This document shows, piece by piece, positions 42,064 through 51,627 of a DNA stretch of 64,000 nt. This stretch comes from Clostridiales bacterium (lineage in GTDB: Bacteria > Bacillota > Clostridia > Lachnospirales > Lachnospiraceae), in NCBI GenBank assembly GCA_015655075.1, contig JAATFT010000033.1, forward strand, positions 18,605 through 82,604, in the 5' to 3' direction. Position 1 is the first letter of the stretch, and every line of letters begins with the position of its first letter. The position numbers and the translations under genes are program-made. Under the pieces are notes generated by a model. It was not told the origin of the DNA and searched no databases. It was given only the letters and a program-made list of their open reading frames with translations.

Positions 42064-44364
42064 ATGAAAAAAAGTACATTAGGCAAGTGGATTGTTATAA
42101 TACTAAGTCTGGTAATAATATACCCTCAGGGAATTGCATTAAAATCAACAGGGGCAATTGCCGCGACTTCCGGCACGGTCACGGCGGCAAGTTTGAATGT
42201 GCGTTCAGGGCCGGGAACCAATTATGATAAAGTCCAGGTGAATGGAAGTAACGCCTATCTGAAAAAGGGTGATAAATTAACAATTATAGGTACAAAAAGC
42301 GGATGGTATAAAATATCCTTTACCTTTAGCGGGAAAAAATTACAGGGATATGTAATGGATGATTATGTTAAAATAACGGGCACCACATCGCCCACCGCCA
42401 CAGCAAAATCCACGGCCACTCCCACTCCCACTCCTGCCGCTGCTGCTTCAACGGGAAAGGTGGTATCGGATTTTAAAATTGCAGGAAGCGTAACCGCCAC
42501 CAACTTAAATGTGCGTCAGAAGCCGTCTACCACAAGTACGAAAATTGTCTCTATTCCTAAAAAACAAAAGGTGACCGTACTCAATGAAGTAATGTCCGGA
42601 ACGAAAAAGTGGTATCGGATCACTACTAAAGTAAACAATAAATCAAAAACCGGTTATGTATTAAGCGACTATATTAAATTGACTCTTTCCTCCGGCATTA
42701 AGGCTGCCGTCAACAGTAAGACCAAGGTCAAATTAAGAACCGGTGCCGGCGCCAGTTATAAATATCTTACCAATAAGAAAGGGAGTACCATATCTTTAAG
42801 TAATAAGAAAGCAGTGACAATAACGAAAGAGGTAACGGATTCCAAAGGCAAAAAGTGGTTTAAGGTATCCTTTACGGTAAGCAGTGTAAGCTACAGCGGA
42901 TATATCTTAGCAAATCAGGTTTTAATAAAGTCCACGGCGGCGACGGCAACTCCCACTCCCACACCGACCGCAACGCCCAAACCCAGCGCAACGGTTAAGC
43001 CAACGGCAACGCCCACGCCGGCCGTAACAGCAACCCCGACGCCGACAGGCAGTGTAACTCCCACACCTACCTCGTCGGATGTACTTACCGATGAAGAATT
43101 TGAATCAAAGATGGACAGTGAAGGATTTCCTGAAAGTTATAAACCTTATTTAAGGGATATGCATCAGATACATCCAAGCTGGGTCTTTGAGGCATTTCAG
43201 ACGGGGCTTGACTGGGATACGGCAATTCAAAAAGAGAGCGTACTGGGGGTCAACTTAATTTCTAATGGAAAAAGCGTGGAATGGAAATCCTTAGAGTCGG
43301 GGGCTTATAACTGGGCGACAGACAGCTTTATCCCCTTTGACGGGTCTACCTGGGTCACTTCTTCAAAGGCTGCACTGGAATATTACATGGACCCGAGAAA
43401 TTTTTTGAGTGAGAAAGGAATTTTTCAATTTGAGCTCCTTACCTATAAAAGTGAATATCAGGACTTAACCGGAGTGGAAGGAATCCTTTATAACACTCCC
43501 TTATATAACGCTTCTTATTCTTATGAGGATGATTCCGGGAAAACGGTGGAACATACCTATTCGGAAACCTTTATGAATGCGGCTGAATATTCCGGAGTCA
43601 GTCCGTACCATTTAGCCAGCAGGGTTAAACAGGAGGTGGTTACGGGAACGACCACTTTAAGTTCCAGTGTGTCGGGAGCCGTTTCCGGTCTGGAGGGATT
43701 ATATAATTTCTATAATATCGGAGCATACAACAGCACCACTGCAGGAGGCGCCGTAGCCAACGGATTAAAATACGCCAAGAACGGTACCACAAACCAGACC
43801 TTAAACGCACTATACTTAATACCCTGGGACAATCCTTATGATTCCATTGTAGGCGGCGCTTACATAATCGGAAGTAATTATATTAAAAGAGGCCAGGATA
43901 CCACATATCTGCAGAAATTCAATATGACACCGACTTCCACCTATTCCCACCAATATATGGCGAATATTGAAGCTCCCAATGCAGAATCCAAAAAAACATT
44001 TGATGCATATAGTGTAATGGAAGATATTCCTATTGTATTCAGTATACCGGTATATGAAGATATGCCGGAAACAGCTTCACCCATACCGGAAACGGCATAT
44101 AATCCCAATAATTGGCTAAAAACTTTAAAAGTGGACGGTTACAGCTTAACTCCGACTTTTGACTTAAAAAAAGATCAGACTTATTCCGTAATAGTTGAAT
44201 CGGATATCTCAGAAATTAATGTTACTGCAACTGCAGTCAGCAAAAAAGCCAGTATATCCGGTACCGGATGTATTTCCTTGGATGAAGGAAATAATGAAAT
44301 TGTTATTAAAGTCACGGCAGAAAACGGTGATATAAGGGAATATCTGATTAATGTTGTGAGATAA
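42064..44364 (+). CDS. Secreted SH3b-repeat N-acetylglucosaminidase-like cell-wall hydrolase
   Basis: Protein of 766 residues with an N-terminal signal sequence. Three bacterial SH3 domains lie at about 33-110, 140-215 and 220-300 (first SLNVRSGPGTNYDK, second NLNVRQKPSTTSTK, third KVKLRTGAGASYKY). They are joined by Thr/Pro-rich linkers, the longest at about 300-340 (TPTPTATPKPSAT). A glucosaminidase-type region follows (YAAEYSG-like NAAEYSGVSPYHLASRVKQE, with catalytic glutamate candidate in KQEV). The last 80 residues are a cadherin-like beta-sandwich module. AGGAGG precedes the ATG. Probable role is peptidoglycan remodelling. Confidence 0.87.
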   Translation: MKKSTLGKWIVIILSLVIIYPQGIALKSTGAIAATSGTVTAASLNVRSGPGTNYDKVQVNGSNAYLKKGDKLTIIGTKSGWYKISFTFSGKKLQGYVMDDYVKITGTTSPTATAKSTATPTPTPAAAASTGKVVSDFKIAGSVTATNLNVRQKPSTTSTKIVSIPKKQKVTVLNEVMSGTKKWYRITTKVNNKSKTGYVLSDYIKLTLSSGIKAAVNSKTKVKLRTGAGASYKYLTNKKGSTISLSNKKAVTITKEVTDSKGKKWFKVSFTVSSVSYSGYILANQVLIKSTAATATPTPTPTATPKPSATVKPTATPTPAVTATPTPTGSVTPTPTSSDVLTDEEFESKMDSEGFPESYKPYLRDMHQIHPSWVFEAFQTGLDWDTAIQKESVLGVNLISNGKSVEWKSLESGAYNWATDSFIPFDGSTWVTSSKAALEYYMDPRNFLSEKGIFQFELLTYKSEYQDLTGVEGILYNTPLYNASYSYEDDSGKTVEHTYSETFMNAAEYSGVSPYHLASRVKQEVVTGTTTLSSSVSGAVSGLEGLYNFYNIGAYNSTTAGGAVANGLKYAKNGTTNQTLNALYLIPWDNPYDSIVGGAYIIGSNYIKRGQDTTYLQKFNMTPTSTYSHQYMANIEAPNAESKKTFDAYSVMEDIPIVFSIPVYEDMPETASPIPETAYNPNNWLKTLKVDGYSLTPTFDLKKDQTYSVIVESDISEINVTATAVSKKASISGTGCISLDEGNNEIVIKVTAENGDIREYLINVVR

Positions 44365-44398
44365 AATACAGCGCGGTAGTCTGCAGCAGGATATTTGG

Positions 44399-44483
44399 AC
44401 CTGTCCTAAACTTTGTTAAAAAGCACTTATGATTGAAAAAATTCATATAAGTGCATGAATCAGGGTTAGGACAGGTTCTTTTT
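44399..44483 (+). terminator. Terminator after the SH3b/glucosaminidase gene
   Basis: ACCTGTCCTAA (from 44399) pairs with TTAGGACAGGT (to 44476), with an inner GCACTTAT/ATAAGTGC stem, followed by a T-run. Confidence 0.8.
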
Positions 44484-44507
44484 ATATGAAAATATTGAAA
44501 GAAAATA

Positions 44508-44676
44508 TGGTATAATGAAAGCGTAGTGAGGAATTGATTCCGAAGGTCGCAACAAGATCATGAACATGTTTTTAGTTCATGATAGGTACACGTTTTATGT
44601 TTATCATATAGAGAAAGGAAGCCACATACGGATTTTTCAAATTTATATGTTGTGGCAAATGTAAAGGGGGATACAA
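44508..44676 (+). promoter_or_regulatory. Extended -10 promoter and structured leader of the cohesin-domain gene
   Basis: TGGTATAAT (44508-44516) is an extended -10; no clear -35 is seen. The leader contains ATCATGAAC...GTTCATGAT (about 44556-44583) and GCCACATA...TATGTTGTGGC (44621-44655), two stem-loops before the ribosome site. No known riboswitch recognised. Confidence 0.5.
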
Positions 44677-45939
44677 ATGAAGAATTATAAAAAAAATTAT
44701 AGAAAACAATTCCTTTATGTTTTATTATTAATATTGTTTTTATTGCCTCATTCCATATGTCAGGCCGCCAGTGCAAATTTAACTTTGGGGGCGGACACGG
44801 AATCGGCTGTGGTCGGCGATGATATTACAGTAAATCTTTCCATATCCTCGGATGCCATGCTGGGAGATTTTGAAGCATTTATAACATATAATGCAGATAT
44901 ACTGGAATTTAAAAATGATGCTTCCTTTATTGCCGGCGGAGAGGGTTTATTAAAGCTGACCGATAAAAATACGGTAAATAAAGAAACTTCCAGAAAATAT
45001 ATTATGAGATTTACGGCAAAAGCCATGGGCGTCAGTGAAATAGCCATAAAGGATAAAGCTGAAATATATGATCTGGAGTCGGGGCTTGCCATGTCGGTGT
45101 CCAGCAACCGGCTGGATATCCGTGTATCGGCAGCCAAAACGGCGTCGGATAATGCAAATCTAAAAAGTTTAAAATTAAGTCCAGGTATTTTATCACCGGA
45201 ATTTGATAAGGATATTACCGAATACACGGCTGATTTAAGCTATGAGGATGAAAAACTCATTCTAAGTGCGGTTCCGGAAGATGACAATGCAAAAGTAACC
45301 ATTGAAGGTAATGAAAAGCTGATAGTAGGCAATAATAAAATTATGGTAAAAGTAAAGGCGGAATCCGGTGACACAAAGGTATACCGCATTACAGCAACCC
45401 GTAATGAGAAGGAAGAACAGGATACGGATGAAAAAAACGAGGACAATAAAACGGATACTGACAACGGGACGCAGGAATATAACAGTTTGGAGGATAAAAT
45501 TGCAGAAATAGGGAAATTATCAGTCATAAAAGACGGAGAAGATATATATGTTCAGAACGGTTTCCGGTATCGTATTCTTGAACCGGGAGAAGATACGGCT
45601 GTTCCCAAGGGATACGTTAAAACCTCGCTGATATTGGACGGCGTGACCGTAACGGCCTATACCCTGGAAAATGACCTGGAAAATGATTTCCTGATCCTAT
45701 ATGCCATGAATGAAGATGGGGAAACCGGTTTTTATCAATACGACAGGGGCGAGTCAACCCTGCAGCGCTATGCCGAAGCCGGGGAGGGAAACAAAGGGAT
45801 CCTGCCTTCTGATCTGATACGCTCGGAAGATTATAAGGCCAAATTAACCGTAATGGGAATCCTGCTGGCAGTGTCAGGGGCCGTATGCATCCTCCTGTCA
45901 GCTGTATTAATACGGATATATTTGAAAAAGAAAGATTAG
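44677..45939 (+). CDS. Cohesin-domain surface protein with C-terminal membrane anchor
   Basis: Protein of 420 residues. A signal peptide (FLYVLLLILFLLPHSICQA) is followed by a cohesin-type domain (about 28-155: VGDDITVNLSISSDAMLG, FITYNADILEF). A cadherin-like beta-sandwich follows (NANLKSLKLSPGILSPEF, about 160-240), then an acidic linker and a third region. A C-terminal membrane helix (MGILLAVSGAVCILLSAVLI) with KKKD tail anchors it. Cohesins bind dockerins in cellulosomes, but single cohesin modules also occur in ordinary surface proteins. No dockerin protein is in this window. AAAGGGGG precedes the ATG. Confidence 0.82.
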   Translation: MKNYKKNYRKQFLYVLLLILFLLPHSICQAASANLTLGADTESAVVGDDITVNLSISSDAMLGDFEAFITYNADILEFKNDASFIAGGEGLLKLTDKNTVNKETSRKYIMRFTAKAMGVSEIAIKDKAEIYDLESGLAMSVSSNRLDIRVSAAKTASDNANLKSLKLSPGILSPEFDKDITEYTADLSYEDEKLILSAVPEDDNAKVTIEGNEKLIVGNNKIMVKVKAESGDTKVYRITATRNEKEEQDTDEKNEDNKTDTDNGTQEYNSLEDKIAEIGKLSVIKDGEDIYVQNGFRYRILEPGEDTAVPKGYVKTSLILDGVTVTAYTLENDLENDFLILYAMNEDGETGFYQYDRGESTLQRYAEAGEGNKGILPSDLIRSEDYKAKLTVMGILLAVSGAVCILLSAVLIRIYLKKKD

Positions 45940-45983
45940 ATAAAGATAATTTTTTGTTAAAAATATGCGGATATAAGTTTATC

Positions 45984-46011
45984 TTGACAATATATTATTA
46001 TCTGTTATACT
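45984..46011 (+). promoter_or_regulatory. Promoter for the YtrA-type regulator
   Basis: TTGACA (45984-45989), 16 bases, TATACT (46006-46011) with an extended TG. ATATAACAAATATAACG directly after could be the autoregulatory operator; that is inference. Confidence 0.7.
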
Positions 46012-46053
46012 GAATATATAACAAATATAACGAACAAATGGGAGGTGGATGAT

Positions 46054-46437
46054 TTGATAGTAAGAATTGATTTTAACAGTGATGAGGCTTTTTATATTCA
46101 ACTTTGCAATCAAATCATTTTCGGGATTGCTAATGCAGAATTCAGAGAAGGTGATAATCTGCCTTCAGTTCGGGAATTAGCAGAAGATATAGGAATTAAC
46201 ATGCATACGGTAAATAAAGCATATACTATTTTAAAGCAGGAAGGGTATGTTAAGCTTGACCGCAGAAAAGGTACCGTAATTGCAATTAACGCCGATAAAA
46301 TGAAAGCGATAGAAGAATTGACCGATGACATGAAAGTGATATTGGCGAAAGCCATATGTAAAAATATAAGCTGTGAAGAAATTCATGAAATAGTAAATAA
46401 AATATTTTATGATTTTTTATCAATGGATAGTGAGTAA
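46054..46437 (+). CDS. GntR-family regulator, YtrA subfamily
   Basis: Protein of 127 residues. The winged helix is seen at IQLCNQIIFGIANAEFREGD and LPSVRELAEDIGINMHTVNK, with YTILKQEGYVKLDRRKGTVI completing the wing. The short C-terminal helical tail instead of an effector domain defines the YtrA subfamily. The TTG at 46054 is chosen as start because GGGAGGTGG lies 5 bases upstream and the protein then begins IVRIDFNSDEAFY, the usual N-terminus. YtrA regulators normally precede ABC transporter genes; here none follows, and mcsA lies 300 bases downstream beyond a MITE. Confidence 0.87.
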   Translation: MIVRIDFNSDEAFYIQLCNQIIFGIANAEFREGDNLPSVRELAEDIGINMHTVNKAYTILKQEGYVKLDRRKGTVIAINADKMKAIEELTDDMKVILAKAICKNISCEEIHEIVNKIFYDFLSMDSE

Positions 46438-46467
46438 CCAGATGACCATTCAGCCACTGCTGTTCTA

Positions 46468-46628
46468 GAGCGTGTTTGAAAAATCATTGTACCGTTTTGA
46501 CCGCTCCACTTTGCGGTATGCTGCGTCACAATTTTGGAAACGTAGCCCCAACTACGCTTCCAAAATCGCTCCTTACCTCCCGCAAAGTGGAACACTCAAC
46601 CCGGCACAAGCATTTTTCAAACACGCTC
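46468..46628. mobile_element. MITE-like palindromic element, copy 3 (161 bp)
   Basis: Begins GAGCGTGTTTGAAAAATCAT and ends with the complementary ATTTTTCAAACACGCTC. TA is present on both flanks (46466-46467 and 46629-46630). Internal CTCCACTTTGCGG pairs with CCGCAAAGTGGA. It sits between the YtrA regulator and mcsA. Confidence 0.85.
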
Positions 46629-46738
46629 TAGCGAACCGATGCACCGGAACAGATGGAAATACCCGTATTTTGGTGCTGGCCTAAGGAGAACTGAATTATT
46701 TATATAACCGGGATCATATTGAATAGGAGGCAGTTACT

Positions 46739-47284
46739 ATGTTGTGTGATAAATGTAAAAAAAATGAAGCTAAAATATATTATACCGAAATTATTAATGG
46801 GGAAAAGACGGAACAGCATTTATGTGAGGAATGCGCTGCGGAATATACTTCTTTTCCTATGGGGACGGCTTTTATGGATCAGGAAATAACGTTGGGCAGT
46901 CTGCTGTCAACGATTTTAGGCAACTATTATAATAATAATCCTCATGGTGCGGAGCCTGCGGAAAAAGAAATTTCTTGCAACGGCTGCGGTATGACATATT
47001 CTGAATTCTTAAGGGACGGAAGATTCGGCTGTGCTAAATGTTATGACAGCTTCCGAAAAATTTTGGAAAAAAGCATAAAAAATATACAGGGTTCGGATAC
47101 CCATACCGGTAAAAAACCCAAGGGCTTCGAGTCAAAGACCCAGAAGCTGGTGAAAGAATTATCGGAACTGGATAAGTTGTCCCTACGCTTGCAGGATGCG
47201 ATTGAGAAAGAAGAATTTGAAGAAGCCGCAAAATTAAGGGATAAGATACGTGAGCTGAAAAAGGAGGAGATAAATAATGCTTAA
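46739..47284 (+). CDS. mcsA: McsA, activator of the McsB arginine kinase
   Basis: Protein of 181 residues. Two zinc-binding lobes are visible: CDKC with CEEC at residues 3-32, then CNGC with CAKC at about 80-103. A UVR motif is at the C-terminus (LQDAIEKEEFEEAAKLRDKI). McsA binds and activates McsB, and takes part in the heat-shock ClpC pathway. AGGAGG precedes the ATG. It overlaps mcsB by eight bases. In many Firmicutes ctsR precedes mcsA; none is present here. Confidence 0.94.
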   Translation: MLCDKCKKNEAKIYYTEIINGEKTEQHLCEECAAEYTSFPMGTAFMDQEITLGSLLSTILGNYYNNNPHGAEPAEKEISCNGCGMTYSEFLRDGRFGCAKCYDSFRKILEKSIKNIQGSDTHTGKKPKGFESKTQKLVKELSELDKLSLRLQDAIEKEEFEEAAKLRDKIRELKKEEINNA

Positions 47285-48311
47285 ATGGTATAAAGATGCG
47301 GGTCAGAATAATGATGTTGTGATCTCCAGCAGGGTAAGACTTGCACGCAATTTAAAAAATTATCCTTTTTCAGTAAAACTTACCGAAAAACAGGCGGCGG
47401 AACTGGTGGAAAAGGTGAAAGCAGCAACCGAGGTAATTGAAAACCAGGCTACTATGAAATTTTACGGCTGCAGTGCGGATGTACTGGGAGATACGGAAAA
47501 AGCGGCTATGGTGGAAAGGCATATTATAAGTCCGCTGCTGGTAGCCAAAGAACAAAGCACCGGTTTGATTCTTTCGGAAGATGAAAGTATCAGTATTATG
47601 ATAAATGAAGAGGATCATTTAAGGATTCAGTCCATTACGGGCGGAATGAATATTGGTAAGGCGTTTCATGAAGCCAATAAAATCGATGATATCACCGGTG
47701 AGATTTTTGATTATGCATTCCATGAAAAATATGGATATCTCACTTCCTGTCCAACTAATGTAGGCACCGGATTAAGGGCTTCTTATATGGTATTTTTACC
47801 TGCTTTGACTATTGCGGGTAAAATCATTAAACTGGCCGAAGAATTAGGGCAATATGGAATTGCTTTAAGGGGTACCTATGGAGAAGCCTCCAAAAGTGTG
47901 GGGAGCCTTTTTCAGATATCAAACCAGAAAACTTTAGGAAGTACGGAGAAGGAGATTATGGAAGCCCTGGACCGTATTGTGGAACAGGTAATGAAACAGG
48001 AGCGCAGACAGAGAGAATATATCCTTACCAATAATTACGATGAATTTGAGGATAAAGTGCATCGTTCCTATGGAGTTTTAAAATATGCAAAACAGATTTC
48101 TTCCGGTGATGCAATGACTTTGCTTGCACAGTTAAAACTGGGAATGGATATGAATCTGATCCATTTGGGGGATAGTTACAATATTCATGAGTTAATGATG
48201 GAGATTCAGCCGGGCAATTTACAGTGTCAGCTGGATAAAAACGTAGGAAGTATGCAAAGAGATAAATTCAGGGCGGATTATATCCGCAAGAAATTACCGG
48301 AACATGTATAA
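47277..48311 (+). CDS. mcsB: Protein arginine kinase McsB
   Basis: Protein of 344 residues related to ATP:guanido phosphotransferases. Seen: SSRVRLARNLKNYPF for nucleotide and arginine binding, CPTNVGTGLRASYM (with the cysteine of the family active site), and LRGTYGEASKSVGSLFQISN. It phosphorylates arginines on misfolded proteins, marking them for ClpC-ClpP degradation. AAGGAGG precedes the ATG within the mcsA end. Length is slightly below the Bacillus protein (about 363). Confidence 0.95.
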   Translation: MLKWYKDAGQNNDVVISSRVRLARNLKNYPFSVKLTEKQAAELVEKVKAATEVIENQATMKFYGCSADVLGDTEKAAMVERHIISPLLVAKEQSTGLILSEDESISIMINEEDHLRIQSITGGMNIGKAFHEANKIDDITGEIFDYAFHEKYGYLTSCPTNVGTGLRASYMVFLPALTIAGKIIKLAEELGQYGIALRGTYGEASKSVGSLFQISNQKTLGSTEKEIMEALDRIVEQVMKQERRQREYILTNNYDEFEDKVHRSYGVLKYAKQISSGDAMTLLAQLKLGMDMNLIHLGDSYNIHELMMEIQPGNLQCQLDKNVGSMQRDKFRADYIRKKLPEHV

Positions 48312-48419
48312 AACAAAGGTGTGGAGGCAGAGCGGGAAATGAATATCGCTTTGACAATAGATAAATATGCAGGAGTTTGCAATAAAAGAAACTTCTGAAA
48401 ATTAGAACAGGAGGCTACT

Positions 48420-50864
48420 ATGAACGAAAAATATACGGAAAATGCGAGAGCAGCGGTTACCTATGCAACAGAGGTAGCATATAAGTTATCTCATAATTAT
48501 GTGGGTACAGAACACCTGCTTATCGGTTTATTAGAAGCAGACGGCATCGCTTCCAAAGTATTAGAAAAAAACGGAGTAGATGAAAATAAAGTTATTGAAT
48601 TGGTAAATCAGCTGATTGCCCCCAATACAACTATGGAAGCCGTTGAAGTTGACGGCTTTACACCAAGGGCAAAGCGAATTTTGGATCAGAGTTTTAAGGA
48701 AGCCGTTCGTTTAAAAGCGCAGTTAGTGGGGACGGAGCATATTTTAATTGCCTTAATTAAAGAATCCGACTGTATTGCGGTAAGGCTGTTGAACACCTTG
48801 GGTATTAACGTACAGAAACTTTATGTTGATATATTGACGGCAGTCGGCGCGGATATGGGTACTGCAAAGAATGAATATGCAGCCAGTAAAGGGAAGGTGA
48901 AAGCAAAATCAAGCACGCCCACCCTGGATCAGTACAGCAGGGACTTAACGGAATATGCAAGGGAAGGAAAATTGGATCCCGTTATCGGCAGGGGAACAGA
49001 AATCCAGCGTGTTATCCAGATTTTAAGCCGAAGGACGAAAAACAACCCATGTCTGGTGGGGGAACCCGGCGTCGGTAAAACTGCAATTGCAGAAGGCCTG
49101 GCAAGAAAAATTGTGGAAGGAAACATTCCTGAAATCATAAAAGACAAAAGGGTTTTAACCCTTGACTTATCCGGAATGGTCGCAGGCTCCAAATATAGAG
49201 GCGAATTTGAAGAGAGAATTAAGAAGGTTATAAGCGAAGTTATGAATGACGGTAACGTACTTCTTTTTATAGATGAAATTCATACCATCATCGGTGCCGG
49301 CGGTGCGGAAGGAGCTATCGATGCTTCCAATATATTAAAACCTTCCCTGGCAAGGGGGGAATTGCAGCTGATCGGTGCCACGACAAGGGAAGAATACCGT
49401 AAATACATTGAAAAAGATGCGGCTTTAGAGAGAAGATTCCAGCCGGTGGTCGTAGAGGAACCCTCGGAAGAGGAAGCAGTCCTCATCTTAAAAGGTTTAC
49501 GGGACAGCTATGAAGCGCATCACAAAGTTAAAATAACCGATGAAGCCCTGGAAGCCGCGGTAAAAATGTCAAGCCGTTATATTAATGACCGGTATCTTCC
49601 GGATAAAGCCATTGATTTAATGGATGAAGCAGCTTCCAAGGTACGTTTAAGTACTTTTATTACCTCGCCGGAGATAAAAGATTTAGAAGCTGAAATCGCA
49701 CGTTTGGAGGGAGAAAAAGAGCTGGCAATTAAAAATGAAGAATACGAAAAAGCCGGCGACATTAAAAAACAGCAGGAAGAGATAAACAGCCGACTGAATG
49801 CCATCCAGGTTCGGACGGAAAAGGAAAAACAGGATACCATGCTGATTGTGGGTGAAAATGAAATTGCCGATATTGTATCCAGTTGGACTAAAATACCGGT
49901 TAAAAAATTAGCGGAAGAGGAATCGGAACGTTTAATGAATCTGGAAAGTATACTTCATATGCGGGTAATCGGACAGGATGACGCGGTTTCTGCCGTATCA
50001 AAAGCAATCCGCAGGGGGCGTGTGGGATTAAAAGATCCAAACAGACCGATTGGTTCCTTTCTTTTCCTTGGCCCCACCGGCGTTGGTAAAACAGAGCTTT
50101 CCAAAGCCTTGGCAGAAGCTATGTTTGGCAGTGAAAATTCCATGATCCGTGTTGATATGTCAGAATATATGGAGAAGCATAGTGTTTCCAAACTTATTGG
50201 ATCCCCTCCCGGCTATGTGGGATATGACGAAGGGGGACAGCTCAGCGAGAAAGTAAGACAGAATCCTTACTCCGTAATCTTATTTGACGAAGTGGAAAAG
50301 GCCCATCCGGATGTATTTAATATACTGCTGCAGGTATTGGACGACGGGCATATTACCGATGCCCAGGGCAGGAAAGTGAGTTTTAAGAATACCATAATTA
50401 TTATGACCTCCAATGCAGGCGCCCAGAATATCATATCGCCTAAGCGTTTAGGATTTGCTTCCGTAACGGATGAGAAAGAAGATTACAAAAAGATGAAGGA
50501 AGGCGTAATGGAAGAGGTAAAACGAATCTTTAAGCCGGAATTCATAAACCGTATTGATGAAATGATTGTATTCCATTCTTTGTCTAAGGAGGATATCAAG
50601 AGTATTGTCGGTATTATGTTAAAAGGAGTTGCCAATAGATCGAAACAGCAGATGAATATTGGACTCGAAACAACTGAAGAAATAATTGATTATATTGTCC
50701 AAATCGGTTTTGACCAAAACTATGGCGCAAGACCGTTGCGCAGGGCAATACAGACCAATATCGAGGATAAACTGGCGGAAGAAATCCTGGAGGGAAATCT
50801 TCATAGCACAGACACTGCGTTAGTACAGCTTTTCGACAAACAAATTAAAATTTCCAAAAAATAA
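48420..50864 (+). CDS. clpC: ClpC, AAA+ unfoldase subunit of the Clp protease
   Basis: Protein of 814 residues. A double Clp_N repeat occupies about 1-150 ([16 protein letters not shown]). The first AAA+ module has Walker A GEPGVGKT and Walker B LLFIDEIH; a coiled middle domain with a UVR-like [14 protein letters not shown] segment follows; the second AAA+ module has [10 protein letters not shown] and [13 protein letters not shown]. The UVR segment and length distinguish ClpC from ClpB. It unfolds arginine-phosphorylated substrates for ClpP. It lies 108 bases after mcsB. Confidence 0.96.
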   Translation: MNEKYTENARAAVTYATEVAYKLSHNYVGTEHLLIGLLEADGIASKVLEKNGVDENKVIELVNQLIAPNTTMEAVEVDGFTPRAKRILDQSFKEAVRLKAQLVGTEHILIALIKESDCIAVRLLNTLGINVQKLYVDILTAVGADMGTAKNEYAASKGKVKAKSSTPTLDQYSRDLTEYAREGKLDPVIGRGTEIQRVIQILSRRTKNNPCLVGEPGVGKTAIAEGLARKIVEGNIPEIIKDKRVLTLDLSGMVAGSKYRGEFEERIKKVISEVMNDGNVLLFIDEIHTIIGAGGAEGAIDASNILKPSLARGELQLIGATTREEYRKYIEKDAALERRFQPVVVEEPSEEEAVLILKGLRDSYEAHHKVKITDEALEAAVKMSSRYINDRYLPDKAIDLMDEAASKVRLSTFITSPEIKDLEAEIARLEGEKELAIKNEEYEKAGDIKKQQEEINSRLNAIQVRTEKEKQDTMLIVGENEIADIVSSWTKIPVKKLAEEESERLMNLESILHMRVIGQDDAVSAVSKAIRRGRVGLKDPNRPIGSFLFLGPTGVGKTELSKALAEAMFGSENSMIRVDMSEYMEKHSVSKLIGSPPGYVGYDEGGQLSEKVRQNPYSVILFDEVEKAHPDVFNILLQVLDDGHITDAQGRKVSFKNTIIIMTSNAGAQNIISPKRLGFASVTDEKEDYKKMKEGVMEEVKRIFKPEFINRIDEMIVFHSLSKEDIKSIVGIMLKGVANRSKQQMNIGLETTEEIIDYIVQIGFDQNYGARPLRRAIQTNIEDKLAEEILEGNLHSTDTALVQLFDKQIKISKK

Positions 50865-51107
50865 TTTAAATCTTGTGCATATATTAGTAGAAATTGTCAT
50901 GTAAATATTATATAATGGAATTAGCTTTTAAGGCTCTGATATAACACGTTCCTGGAAAAAGAAAATATTTACCGATGTGACTAAGCAGTCACAGATATTC
51001 TTCCTATCCATATGATTAAATTTATTGTTGGCATTGTAACCGCCGATAAAACATTGGAGGAAGGGAGGAATTGAAAGAAGTATTTAACTAAATTAGGAGG
51101 ATTTAAA

Positions 51108-51521
51108 ATGTCGGTAATCGATGAATTAATACGTGAAGAAAGCAATGGGACAATCAGTTTTGGCAATTACCAATTAACAGTAAAATCAAAGGTGACTGAT
51201 TTTGAGCATAACGGAGATTTATATAAGGTAAAAACATTTAAGGAAATTACCAAGTTAGAGAGAAACGGAATGATTGTATATGAGTCTGTACCGGGCACTG
51301 CCGTGGAGAATTTGGATATAACGGAAAAAGAGGTCAGATTTTTTGTTGAGGGCCCTGAAGATGCACAGATTACATTAGAACTGGAAGCAGAGAAAGAGTA
51401 TAAAATCTATATTGATGACACCAATGTGGGAAAGATGAAAACCAATTTAGGCGGTAAACTTATGTTTAGTGTGGAATTAGGTGAAAATCATAAATCTGTA
51501 ATACGGGTAGTGAAACTATAA
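51108..51521 (+). CDS. Small conserved protein of unknown function (Lachnospiraceae type)
   Basis: Protein of 137 residues with no signal peptide or membrane segment, predicted mostly beta. It starts MSVIDELIREESNGTISFGN and contains YKVKTFKEITKLERNG and ESVPGTAVENL. Close relatives are, as I recall, sometimes labelled endosialidase in Lachnospiraceae genomes, a name for which I see no catalytic support. TTAGGAGG lies before the ATG. It stands between clpC and radA with a separate leader. The palindrome AATAATTATTC-GCA-GAATAATTATT at 51520-51544 overlaps its stop. Confidence 0.75.
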   Translation: MSVIDELIREESNGTISFGNYQLTVKSKVTDFEHNGDLYKVKTFKEITKLERNGMIVYESVPGTAVENLDITEKEVRFFVEGPEDAQITLELEAEKEYKIYIDDTNVGKMKTNLGGKLMFSVELGENHKSVIRVVKL

Positions 51522-51567
51522 TAATTATTCGCAGAATAATTATTCCTATGATTTGTTTTTAATATTC

Positions 51568-51604
51568 GGAGCTGTTTTAGGACGTTAATCCTTAAAACAG
51601 TTCC
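51568..51604 (+). terminator. Hairpin upstream of radA
   Basis: GGAGCTGTTTTAGGA pairs with TCCTTAAAACAGTTCC around a six-base loop. No T-run of note follows (only TTCTGGTTTT). It could end the upstream transcript or form the radA leader. Confidence 0.5.
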
Positions 51605-51627
51605 TTCTGGTTTTAAGGAGAAAAATT

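Noticed and set aside
46472..46684. 70-codon ORF before mcsA
   Set aside because: It lies mostly inside MITE copy 3 and appears only because the palindrome is open in one frame.
51108..51521. Endosialidase annotation
   Set aside because: The protein is only 137 residues and has no visible catalytic motif; the name seems to be a propagated label.
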